Shown here: one piece after another, positions 22,536-33,009 of the stretch | Numbering within the stretch: the first letter of the stretch is position 1 | How the letters are laid out: every line of letters starts with the position of its first letter | The notes under the pieces: model-generated | Seen by the model: only the letters and a program-made list of their open reading frames with translations | What the model was told of the DNA's origin: nothing | Databases searched by the model: none | Assembly: GCA_019454045.1 (NCBI GenBank) | Contig: SKCR01023807.1 | Coordinates: forward strand, 1-64,000 | Direction of reading: 5' to 3' | From: Zanthoxylum bungeanum | Lineage: Eukaryota; Streptophyta; Magnoliopsida; Sapindales; Rutaceae | Length of the DNA stretch: 64,000 nucleotides | Program-made: the position numbers and the translations under genes

Positions 22536-24750
22536 CTCGATTGCAATAGTCCAACTATTCAATCAATGATTTTGGGTACACCCCAAATGCAATAGTTACT
22601 ATAGTTCGACTATATAACCAACTATAAGTGGAATTTTTTCATGTACAGTCTAATTGTTCAAAGAAAGAAATATTAAATATTAGTCCAACTAATATTTTTA
22701 TAACAACGATAAATAAAATAAAAGAGCGCATATTGACAAGTATTTAAACGAAATTGCAAATTAAATACTTGCCTCCCACTATTTTTTGGCGAGCCTCTAA
22801 CCCTCTGTGGAGTACTCGGGAAACCTAATTTCCTAGTGGGCTAGGATCCCGTTAAATAACACACAACCTTGACTTTGGCCAACAAGCTGTATGAAACTTA
22901 ACTAGGTAGATCTCTAAGATCAATAGGATCCCATCCAATTCCTAGATCTGGTAGGTGGACCTCCAAGTCTGAAACATATATCCAATATTTGTAAATATAT
23001 CCAATATATTTCCTAACATTTTCCTCTGAATCAACTAAGCCTTGGCATTGGCTCAACAAACTTAATGAATCCAGTTAAGCGCGACCCATTGACAGTGGGA
23101 AAGCTTCGTAATCGACATCGATGAACTAGAAGTGACCTTGACTTTGGCAAACAAGTCACAACTGCCCAAGACATGCGATATAGAATAAAGCTTTCATGGT
23201 TCAAACACATCCGCGATGGACAATGGTTTTAACTTTGGCCAACAAACCAATGCCAATCTTGGATCTTGAGAGAGAACCACTGAATGGAAGGAAAACGCTT
23301 AATATTTGAGTGAGGGTTTTTCGGGTAAATTGGCAACCAATTTATTATCTTTGATTAGGTCTCATTATACACCCTTAAACATGCATTCTAAAAGCATAAT
23401 AAGGCGCGAAATAAATTAATAATGATATGCAGATTGATATATAAAATAATTTGTTCCTAGAATAAATCTCTCACTTTCCTATCTCTTGCTAGCATTATTC
23501 TTACTTCTACCCAATTACATAATACAATAAAGAAATCTTTTACATTGAGGGGAATTGGTAAGAAGAAAAATATAATGAGAAAAGAGATAATAGGCTGGAC
23601 ATGCAGGTCCAATTTAAATAAATTCTAAATTTATTACAATAATTTCCAAAATTGCCCCCACCCTTCTAATATCCATCTGATATACATTATTCATACAATA
23701 CATCCAAGTATTCACACAAAGCATGTTATTCAATCAATCTAATCCAATTAATTAATCTTTGAATTAATGACCATCCAATGTTCAAACAACGATTTTATTT
23801 GCGCGAGTCCAACTCGTTTAAGAATAAATACTCAAAGTATGTATTCTTGAATTATATCGAACTACAATTTTAAATCCAATTTAATTTCTATTCAATACTA
23901 ATTCTAATTTAATTCCAAATTAAATAATTACACTTTTAATAGTGCCTTTTAGACTTGGATTCCAAATCCAATCTTAATGGGTCTCAAAGGCCCAATTAAT
24001 ATCCAATACTATTCAATTAAAGTCCAATGGGCTTTTAATTAATTCTTTAGGCATGGGCTTTGGCCATTATGGATCAAAACCAAGATGTCAAGGCCCAATT
24101 AGGAATCACCCTCTGTCAAAAATAAATTTAGGCCCATTAGGCCCAATGTCATATTTTGGACTTTATGGAAATGGTTTTAGGCCCAATTGGATCCAACCCA
24201 ATTGTCCAAAACCAAACTTGGCCCACCAAGCCCATTAAGCCAAATTACAACAATTAAATTAATACATTTTTCCAAATTATATATTAATTCAATTCAAGTG
24301 TAATTAACATAATTAATCAACTAATCTAATGTTTCCAAAACACTAATTAATCCAATTAATCATGCTCTTTAATTCTAATTCATGTCCAACACAAATTGAA
24401 GCAAAACAATTCATTCTACTTGCTTATAGCTCACGGTTTTAACAAGAATTCATCATGCAATTTGATTTCAATCCAATTAAATCAACATCTAACATTCATT
24501 TCATGCCAATTAACATATTCAATTGTCAAATTTCAAAAATTCACCATGAGCACTCCTAGGATTCAATTCGGCCAAGGGGGGAAATTGGGGATTTTTTATC
24601 TAATCAATTTTTCTCAATTCCTTAGATGTAAAAATCCAATTCAATATCATCAAACCATAACCAAACAACCAATTTAGGCAAATCATGCTCCAAACACAAA
24701 ATCCCCAAATTAAAGTCATGAACCCTAGATTTTCAAATCAAACTTAGGAT
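22536..24750 (-). other. Copy D leader
   Basis: Non-coding leader of about 2.2 kb, full length for the family. Read on the minus strand it holds a block of TGGGCC/T motifs (about 23950-24240), a block with the four-fold motif, and hairpins before gag (for example at 22674-22692, arms of ATATTAGT type). Frames such as 24053-24238 are chance. Confidence 0.8.
22867..23245 (-). repeat. Four-fold leader motif (copy D)
   Basis: Reverse copies of TTGTTGGCCAAAGTCAAGG at 22867-22885, 23040-23059 (GAGCC variant), 23136-23154 and 23227-23245, in the same order and spacing as in copy C. Confidence 0.85.
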
Positions 24751-24763
24751 GGCTCTGATACCA
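24751..24763 (-). other. Copy D primer-binding site
   Basis: Reverse complement reads TGGTATCAGAGCC, a perfect match to the initiator-Met type site, one base from the LTR end. Confidence 0.9.
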
Positions 24764-24764
24764 T

Positions 24765-26318
24765 TATTAGTGTCCTACACATGCCACAAGATCACTAAGA
24801 TGATTTTTGTGTGAATAAATCAAAGACAAGTTGCGGAAATTACTTACTTTGATCGGTTGAGATTCAAAACTTTTCCATGGATGTGAGGAATCTCCAAGTT
24901 TTCTTTTGCATTCCAAACTCAATGGTGAGTTTCCCTATCACCTTAAATTGACTCCCAAAGTGCTAGAAATGGTGAATTTTTGAAACAAAAATTCAAGGAA
25001 GAAGAGAGGGAGTTTCGGCCATTTGGAGAAGGAGGAGAGAGAGAGAGTTTTCAACTTGTTACTAAAGTTGTCAAAAATTGTTTTTCCAAAAAACCAATTA
25101 AGTGTGTTGAGAAAAAATACATTAAATGCATTCACCCACTTCCATCACCAAAACAATGTGACTAGACTTCCATCACAAAAAGTGACTAGTGATAGAAGTG
25201 AAATGGGTCCCACCTTAAATTCAAAATTCAAGTGGGTTACTCAACACATTTCGGGCTCGAGTTCGTTTAATCCGAATAAACGAATTTTTCGTTTAATCCG
25301 ACGTAATTACGAATTAATTCTAAAATAATTCGTTCGCACGAATTAAAATCCAATTTTAATTCCGCATTGAAATCTAATTTATATATCTAATATATTATTT
25401 TAGCTCAATTAAATAAATTAAATAGAAAAATCAAATTTAACTATTAAATTTATTTTACCGATTAATTCCAAATTAATCGTGTTCTCTCTTCTTGTCGAAT
25501 TATTCCCAGATTAATCCTTGACTCTATTAATCCCAGATTAATTTTCTCTCTGTTAATTAATCTCCGATTAATTCTGGCCGTAATTAATCCCATATTAATT
25601 TTCTCTCTCATAATTAATCCTAGATTAATTATGTTCGAGTCAAATGTCATCGGTGAATATTTGGGAAGCGACCCAAGAGATCTCTGGATATGTTGGCAGT
25701 AAATCCGGTTATCAGACTATTCGAACACGTGCGTACCTGGTACCACATTCTTACCAATTTACAAGACATGGTTGGCTTCTAGCAAAGCACCGTGTCTGCC
25801 CAATTCTCCAGAAATATTCAACGAAGAATATATAATCTTTATCAGGTGTAGTATACAGTGTATTACGTATTACGATCCAGTATCGGAAGTAACATGCTAG
25901 GCCTGGGGCTGGAATTGTGTCTGCCTCGTACGAAGCATATATCGGATCACTAGCAACTAGTCTCTGTAATTGGATAATCATGACATAGTCATACTATCCT
26001 GATAACTGCAGCATTTAAGAGTACCAGTTCTGTATCCTACGTGATCATCACACTTGCATAAGTATCCAATACTTAAATAAATGAGAACTATGCCGCTACG
26101 CTTCCATAACGCGCACAAGTGCAATACTAGCATATTCCGCATTATCGATGTTCAGTCTCGATAATACTACGACTAGGAATATTTAATGATTAAACATTTC
26201 ATGGATTAATACTGTCTCATATCTTATTAATCTGGTATTAATCATATGGACTTTTATTATTTATATATCCAAGTAATCCAATTACAAATGATAAAAGTGC
26301 AATTTCCTTTGTCACATA
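24765..26318 (-). mobile_element. Copy D 5' LTR, truncated
   Basis: Reversed family X LTR from ...CACTAATA at 24765 to about 26318, where the homology stops in TCACATA, some 90 bp short of the expected TGTTGG end. It contains the largest hairpin array in the window (25459-25632). The truncation abuts gypsy-type sequence. Confidence 0.85.
25459..25632. repeat. Tandem hairpin array in copy D LTR
   Basis: Five inverted repeats in about 175 bp: 25459-25479, about 25525-25542, about 25553-25573, about 25581-25600 and 25610-25632. The last has 10-bp perfect arms with the loop CTA on this strand (TAG on the other). Units repeat every 28-45 bp with CTCTCTC-like spacers. Confidence 0.8.
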
Positions 26319-27330
26319 ATGAAATGATTTGTGCAATAACTTAACCGAATCTATGCAACATATATATCCAAGAATAACCTAGATCTAGTTCGCATTCATG
26401 AAAGTAAATCCTACGTCTAAGTTTCCATGCTTTGAAAGTAAGTTATCATAATGGCAAACATACGATATCACACAATGAGCATGTTGAATTATCAAATACA
26501 AAGAATAAATAACATCCTAAACATAAACGTGAATTAAATTCCTATTGCGAAAGAAAATAATTATAACATGCAAAAAGAAACAACGTACTAATGGCTAAAT
26601 CATGCTTAAGGAATAAATAACATACTAGCAACCTAATCATGCTCGAATACAAGGTTGGATGCAACAAAATACATGTGTCTCTTAAGTGGTATGTGGCATT
26701 GTATCCCGAGTGCAAACCGCAATACCGTCCATTCGGATTCAGTTACGGAATTTACGTCCGGATTTCCATCCAATATACCGCAAGAGGGAACACATATTCC
26801 GTTCATCCGGAAATCACATCATGCACCAATCCACAATACTCATGCGAAATAAAGTAATAAAATAAATAAAAAATGAAAGATAATAAATAAAGAAGGTGCC
26901 CTCAGGTCTAACCTCTTTTATCGTCTCTCGAAAGCGCGTTACACGGCCGTCGGAAGGGTGAATGTTCCGCAACTCTTCAGGTTCACTGGTTCAACATTTT
27001 TACTCGTTGTTTCACTGTTTGGGCTGCTGTTTTCACTTCGTTTCGCTGCTGTTTTTGCTGTATTTTCAGGTCACTGTTTTAAGGTAATTTAGGCCACTAT
27101 TTTTATGGTTTTTGGAGGGTTTGGAGGTGCGTTTTTGTCACTGTTTTGGGGCAGTTTTTGATGTATTTTCTGGGCTGTTTTAGGGGCTGTTTATGTGGCA
27201 AAACTGGGTAGTGCATTGAGGACTTGTCTCGGTAGTTTTGGGTAGTGTTATGTGTGGAAAATTAGGCAGTGTGTGAATGAGGCTTTATGCGTTGAAACAA
27301 GGGCTGTTGTGGGGGGTGTTGATGCGTGAA

Positions 27331-27402
27331 GGGCTGTTGATTTAGGCAGTGTGTTGATGCGTTAAGGGGCTGTTGATTTAGGCAGTGTGTTGATGCGTTA
27401 AT
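27331..27402 (+). repeat. Two 36-bp tandem units
   Basis: Units 27331-27366 and 27367-27402 are identical except for the last base and begin GGGCTGTTGATTTAGGCAGT. Partial units precede (27311-27330) and follow. Confidence 0.85.
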
Positions 27403-28197
27403 GGGCTGTTTGTTATGTTTATTGAGTGGAATGTGAAGGGTAATGGCATGAATTGAGTGGACTGTGAAGGAGAGGCGTGAATTGAGTGGACTTTCATGGT
27501 GTTGATTAGGCGTGAAGCTTTATGGGTGAGTGGAGGGCTTGTGATGTGCGGCAGTGAGAGGTTTATGCGGCTAGGCAATGGATTTTTTGTTTTCGTTTTT
27601 GGACGGCAATGCAAGGCTGTTTCTTGTGTGAATATGCGTGAATTGACTAGGGTTGGATGTGTTGGTGAATGGTTCTTTTTATAGGCAAAGGGATGGGGGC
27701 TATCCTTGTGTGAGAAGGAAAGGGATTTGTGCATTAATGGAAGATATTTTTAATTAGTATTTGATTGGGAAAAATCTTTTAATTAGGGAAGTGATTTGAT
27801 TTAATTTGATTTATTCTTTTTTAGTTAGAGATATGATTTGGTTTAATTAGGCAAGGGATCCATGGGATTTCTTTAATTTAGGAAGGGGATTTGGCTTGAT
27901 TTATGCATGTGTTTAATGTGTATTTTAGTATTTTGGAAGGTGAATGGGCGTGTGGCTTAGGGTTTCCTTGGGCATGTGGGCTTGGTCCATTTGGTGGGCT
28001 TGGGTGTTTTGTTTAGTGATGTGTGGGCTTGGTGTGTGTCTTGCGGGGTTTTGGGCTAAGGATGTGTTTTGAAACAGAGGTCCAACAAGTGAACCCGAAG
28101 CTAATCCAGCGAATTAAATCCAACAATATGTCAATTCTTGACTCTTTCTTTCCGACGTCCGTTTCCCGCGACTTCCACAATTAAAGAGGTAGTGTCT

Positions 28198-28247
28198 CCA
28201 TACGAGACTCATCATCGGGACTTATATGTAAAAATACAGTGCCTATA
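28198..28247 (+). repeat. 50-bp direct repeat, left copy
   Basis: Shares about 46 of 50 bases with 29246-29295 (block starting GAGACTCATCATCGGGACTT). The two copies bracket the minisatellite. Confidence 0.85.
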
Positions 28248-28489
28248 GTCGCCCCCACTTTAATAGGACTTATGCAGTGTGTGATAATGCCAATCCTATC
28301 AAAGTACGTGCAATGCATTTTTACTTACCTGGCTCGCCAGATGCCATTTGACTTGCCTGTTGCTGAGTTGATATGGTGGTGAGGTGCTGCGACCCCCGAG
28401 GTTCATCCCTGCAAGATGCTGCGATCTCTAGGAATCACTACCGAACTGAACTAATATGAGGGCGAGGTGCTTCGACCCCTGGGCTTTGT

Positions 28490-29245
28490 TCCCGAACCAT
28501 CTGTGGGCTTTATTCCCTAGTTGTGTAGAGAGTAGGCTTTGTTCCATGGGCTTTGTTCTCGTTGTGCTGAATGTGATGGCGAGGTGTTTTTGTCCCCTGG
28601 GCTTTGTTCCCGAACTGTGTAGAGAGTAGGCTTTGTTCCCTGGGCTTTGTTCCCATTGTGCTGAATGTGGGCTTTGTTCCCGAACTGTATTGAATGTGGG
28701 ATTTGTTCCCGAACTGTGTTGAATGTGGGCTTTATTCCCGAACGGTGTTGACTATGGGCTTTGTTCCCGAACCGTGTTGAATGTGAGCTTTGTTCCCTGG
28801 GATTTGTTCCCGAACTGAATGAAGAGTGGGCTTTGTTCCCTAAGTTATGTAGAGAGTGGGCTTTGTTCCTGGGTTTTGTTCCCTAACCGTGTTGACTGTG
28901 GGCTTTGTTCCCAAACTGTGTTGACTATAGGCTTTATTCCCGAATTGTGTTGGTTGTGGGCTTTATTCCCGGACTGAATTGGTTGTGGGCTTTATTCCCG
29001 GATTGTGTTAATTGTGGGCTTTGTTCCCGATCTGTGTAGACTATGGGCTATGTTCCCGAGCTGTACTGAATGTGGGCTTTATTCCCCTGGGCTTTGTTCC
29101 CGAACTGTGTAGAGTGTGGGCTTTGTTCCTGAACTGTGTTGAGATAGGGTTTTATTCCCCTGGGCTTTGTTCCCGAGCTGTGTTGAAAGTGGGCTTTATT
29201 CCTCTGAGCTTTGTTCCCGAACTGTGTTAAGATAGGGCCTTATTC
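28490..29245 (+). repeat. 29-bp minisatellite, more than 20 partial or full units
   Basis: The unit is of the type GTGGGCTTTGTTCCCGAACT followed by GTGTTGAAT; exact 29-bp spacing is seen at 28696/28725. Units vary (CCCTGGGCTTTG insertions, G/A changes in TTTGTT/TTTATT). Because 29 is not a multiple of 3, the frame at 29012-29230 cycles through phases and is not a protein. Confidence 0.85.
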
Positions 29246-29295
29246 CCATATGAGACTCATCATCGGGACTTATATGCAAAAATGCAGTGCCTACA
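29246..29295 (+). repeat. 50-bp direct repeat, right copy
   Basis: Right-hand copy of the repeat at 28198-28247, immediately after the last minisatellite unit. Confidence 0.85.
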
Positions 29296-30251
29296 ATAAG
29301 TCCAATGATGATATTGTTTGCTTTAGAGTGAAATCTTAGAAACGATAAGTTCTTTAATGCACTTTTATCTGATACTTTGAGTAGTTGATCTAGGTTAGAC
29401 TCGTAAAGAAATTAACTATAGGTTTCTAACAGTGAAAGCCTGAGTAGTTAGTAAGGTGACTAGTTCAGAAAAATACATGTCGATGAATGACCGTTTGCTT
29501 AGATGTCGATCCTGATTAGCTTGTGTTATGATGTTTGATATGGTTAAAAATAAAAAGAAAAGTCTCTAAAGAAAGAAAGTAAACCACCTATAAACGATAA
29601 GCGTGAAGCTACCCATAGGTGAGTATTAAGACCACCATGAGGAGAAATGATACCTTAAAGGGTAGTTGTGTTGAAAAAAATAAAGAAAAGAAAAATTCAA
29701 AAGAAAAAAAAAAGTAAAAGAAAAGAAAATGAGAAATCATACCATATTGAGCACAGAAAATCAATTACAGAGCTTAATTGAGATATCTAGGTTGGTTTGA
29801 CCCATCGATCCCAATTTTTAAACAAAATCATTAAGTTGGCTTACCTAGGAATCAAGCTGTGAATAAACCTTCACACACATACAATGTGAGTATGGCTTAG
29901 ATGATTTATTCAAGGACTTGGAATTGAGTTGCATTGAGTACTTTGAAGGTTCTCTGGTTTCATTACTAGGCATTCTTTGAGGACAATCATATGTGTAACT
30001 ATTGGGACTAGTCTATTTTATTATTTTCAGTTTGCATGATTTAATGTGTTTTACATGACGTTTGTGGGTGTTGTCGTTGTAATCCCTCACGAGACTATAA
30101 CTCGTCCACTAGGGACACCCAGGGGTTTAAAGACTTGTTGCATATGCTAAATGCAATCGTGATACCTACGAAAGTGGCTTAGATAGTTTTTATTTTATTT
30201 AGTTTTTATTTTATTTTTATGCTTGAATTGCTAGGACTAGCAATAAGCTGG

Positions 30252-30261
30252 TTGGGGGTTG
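30252..30261 (+). other. Gypsy polypurine tract
   Basis: TTGGGGGTTG lies directly before the LTR start TGATAAGTGC at 30262, the usual plus-strand primer context for Athila-type elements. Confidence 0.7.
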
Positions 30262-30729
30262 TGATAAGTGCACGAAAGTGTACTTTTAACCTCGCTAACT
30301 CAGGTTAATTATCATATATTTAATATTAATTAGAGTTCATTTTGTGCTTTGTTATTAGGAAGTAATGGATCAAGGAGAATGGAGCAATTGAACATTTTTA
30401 GGAGCCTAACGGACGTATCAGACTCACGCGGGAGCATCAGACGCAAGAAGCGGAAAAACTAGCATCAGTCGTGCACTGAATTTAAAAAGGCTGTAACTTT
30501 TGATCTAGAAAGAGTTATGAGAACCATAATATATAAATTTACATGAACTCGATAAGATCTAGTCAATTGTAGTTATTGGCACTGCAGAGCCCTTAGCAAA
30601 ACTAGTCTCATACATTGCACCCGAGAGTTGGGTGCCGCGGTGCCAAAATACCAGAGTCGTGGCACCGCGGAACAGCCTAAAACCCTAATTTTGATGTGTT
30701 TGATGTGTATAATGACTCCGAGGCTTTTC

Positions 30730-30737
30730 TATATAAA
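30730..30737 (+). promoter_or_regulatory. TATA box of the gypsy LTR
   Basis: TATATAAA in TTTTCTATATAAACCC, about 468 bp into the LTR and followed by a purine-rich A/G leader, as expected for the start of R. Confidence 0.6.
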
Positions 30738-31039
30738 CCCAACTTTGTCCAAACCCTAAAAGAAGAGAAAATCAGAGAGAAACAGAGGAGAAACACACAA
30801 AAAGAGCCACAAACACAAGATTGAGAGAGAAGAACAAAGAACTTCAAAGACAAGCATGTCTTCTCTCCGATCTATTCAGGCTATCTCTCTATTTCGCATG
30901 GAGAACTAATCTCCTAAGCAAAGCTAAGGATGAACTTTTGTATTTGAATTTCTATATTTATGTTGTTGATTCTTAAAGTGATTTTTAACGTTTATTACAA
31001 TTGATGGTTGTTATTCTTTATTATCATACGATTTCTGAG

Positions 31040-31044
31040 CCCAG
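31040..31044 (+). other. Target-site duplication of copy E, left
   Basis: CCCAG directly before TGTTGG; identical to 40887-40891. Five bases is the normal length for copia integrases. Confidence 0.9.
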
Positions 31045-32995
31045 TGTTGGACAATTATGACCCATAGCAGCACTATTTGTACAGAACATGGTGTTGTACA
31101 AATTAACTATATGACAAAGGAAATTGCTCTTTTATCATTTGTAATTGGATTAGCGGGATATATAAATGATAAAAGTCCATATGATTAGTTCTGGATTAAT
31201 AAGATATGAGACAGTATTAATCCACTTAGGTTTAAACATTAAATATCCCGAGTCGTAGTATTATCGAGACTGGACATCAATAATGCGAAATAGACTAGTA
31301 TTGCACTTGTGCGCGTTGTGGGAGCATAACGACATAGTTCTCATATATTTAAAGTATTGGATACTTATGCAAGTGTAATAGGAGGTTGTGTTTACCGATG
31401 GTACGGAAACAGCTTCGCTCTAGATAGACCACTCGGAATTCCATTGGTAGTATGACTATGTGTCTATGGAAGTCTGAATCAGGGTAGGTGTATTAGTCTT
31501 AACCTGAGACTTGCATCGCTAATACTTGCAACAATCAATATACTTTAGTTTTGGTCGTCCGGGACTTTAACAGGTTCCGTGTATGCCTCTTCTGGGTATA
31601 TTGAGAATCGTTGTGTATTGGGTGTGATGTCAAGAACAAAGTATCACTTCAGTCATATGGAGATGATGGTCACGTAGGATACGGAACTAGTACTCTTATG
31701 TACTGCAGTCATTGGGATAATATGACTAGGTCATGCTTATCCGATTATAAAGACTAGTTACCAGAGATCCGATATATGCTTCGTACGGGGCAGACACAAT
31801 TCCAGCCCCAGGTCTAGCATGTGACATTTGATACTGGATCGTAAAATGCAATACTACGTATACTACGCCTGACAAAGATTATATATTCCTTTAAGAATTT
31901 TTCCTTGAGAATTGGGTAGGCACGGTGCTTTGCTAGAAGCCAACCATATCTCGTAAATCTGTAAAAACCTAGTATGAGGTACGTACGTGTTCGGATAGTC
32001 CGACGATCGGATTTACTGCCAACATATCCAGGGATCTCATGGGTCGCTTCCCAAAGATTCACCCATGACGTATGATTCGAACATAATTAATCTAGGATTA
32101 ATTACGGAGAGATTTTATCTAGGATAAAATACTATTTGTAGAGAGAGAACGATTAATTTGGAATTAATCGATAAAATAATATATTCGATATATTAAACAA
32201 AATTAGATTTCGACGCGAAATTAAAATTGGATTTTAATTCGGGCAAACGAATTAATTTAGAATTAATTCGCGAGCGACGTGAATAGTAATTTTGCTAGAC
32301 ATAATTATTTAATTAAATTTGAATAATTACGTCGCAACGAAAAATTCGTTAATTTGGAATTAGTGAACCCGAGCCCGGGAGTGTTTGCGGGCCCACTCCG
32401 ATTTTGAATTCAAGTGGGACCCACAAGTCACATCAAGTCAAATCACTAGTCATTCATTCACCTTTATGGTGATGGAAATTGGTGTAGGAAATGATGGAAA
32501 CTTGTTTTACACACAAAATTAAATTGATTGACTTTTTACCAAATATTAGATATTTGGTATATCTTTTATTTTTTGATTTTAGAAATCAAATACACAAGTC
32601 ATTCACACTTATTCTCTCACTCACCATTCACGCCTAACTCTCCATTTTTCTCTCCAAAACTTGGCTTGGCCGAAACAAAGGAAGAAGAAGAAGAAAATTT
32701 TTTTGCAAAATGTTCTAGTTGCTAGCACATTCAAAGAATCATATAAGGTGATAAGGAAACCAATCCTTGAGCTTGGAATCAACAATAAAGCTTGGAGCTT
32801 GGATTTCATCTCCAAAGGAGGAGCTTGGCCGAAACATACATCAAGGATAGCTTGGAGCAACAACCATGGAGGCAAAGTTTTGAACTTCTCTTCTACATCC
32901 AATCGAGCATTGTAAGTATTTTCTGCATTCTTACTTTGTTGTATTCACATGATTTCTTGCTTAATTGATCTTGGTTTGACCTAGAGAATCCAACA
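31045..32995 (+). mobile_element. Copy E 5' LTR, full length
   Basis: 1951 bp, TGTTGGACAATT to GAATCCAACA. By eye it is roughly 94-96% identical to the 3' LTR at 38933 (about 20 differences in the first 340 bp, fewer later). It contains eight perfect hairpins (see 32084-32590). The frames 31814-32062, 32621-32902 and 32661-32915 lie wholly in LTR and lack domains. Confidence 0.9.
32084..32590 (+). repeat. Eight perfect short hairpins with T-N-G loops (copy E LTR)
   Basis: Positions, arm length and loop: 32084-32104 (9, TAG), 32112-32130 (8, TAG), 32150-32170 (9, TGG), 32178-32194 (7, TCG), 32221-32237 (7, TGG), 32248-32270 (10, TAG), 32538-32558 (9, TAG), 32572-32590 (8, TAG). The 3' LTR has counterparts from about 39975 onward. 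Confidence 0.9.
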
Positions 32996-32996
32996 A

Positions 32997-33009
32997 TTGT
33001 ATCAAAGCC
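32997..33009 (+). other. Copy E primer-binding site, degenerate
   Basis: TTGTATCAAAGCC differs at two positions from TGGTATCAGAGCC; it follows the LTR end by one base. Confidence 0.75.

Larger units (their letters stand above)
26319..30261 (+). mobile_element. Ty3/gypsy (Athila-like) non-coding 3' internal region
   Basis: About 3.9 kb without any credible coding sequence, ending in the Athila-like arrangement CTAGGACTAGCAATAAGCTG, polypurine tract, and LTR start TGATAAGTGC. It holds two tandem-repeat blocks (27331-27402 and 28490-29245), purine-rich DNA at 29665-29740 and T-rich DNA near 30190-30225. Frames such as 27378-27734 (minus) and 29012-29230 (plus) are by-products of repeats. The left boundary with copy D at 26318 is abrupt; pol and the envelope-like region are not present, so the element is 5'-truncated. 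Confidence 0.65.
30262..31044 (+). mobile_element. Gypsy LTR, first part (split by copy E)
   Basis: Begins TGATAAGTGCACGAAAGTGT after the polypurine tract. It has a GC-rich inverted segment near 30630-30670 (GGTGCCGCGG/CCGCGG) and a TATA box. At 31044 it is interrupted by copy E; the last five bases, CCCAG, are duplicated at 40887-40891, where the LTR resumes. Confidence 0.8.

Noticed and set aside
10939..26318. One antisense element D with C nested inside and 10939-12156 as its 3' LTR
   Set aside because: Attractive because it would explain D's missing half, but the hairpin region at 10960-11100 resembles copies E and F rather than D's 5' LTR, and no polypurine tract adjoins 12156.
27378..27734. 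118-aa minus-strand frame in the gypsy 3' region
   Set aside because: It lies in G-rich tandem repeat DNA, is rich in His, Ser, Thr and Pro through the repeats, and has no domain or start context.
29012..29230. Repetitive 72-aa protein with CSRAVL and FVPELC units
   Set aside because: The frame is a translation of the 29-bp minisatellite; 29 is not a multiple of 3, so the apparent protein repeat is a composition effect.
28490..29245. CRISPR-like array
   Set aside because: The whole 29-bp unit repeats with variation, there are no unique spacers of constant length, and the context is a plant retrotransposon.
32621..32902. Overlapping frames on both strands (93 and 84 aa) repeated at 40557-40793
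   Set aside because: The two places are the two LTRs of copy E, so recurrence is expected; the second LTR breaks both frames.
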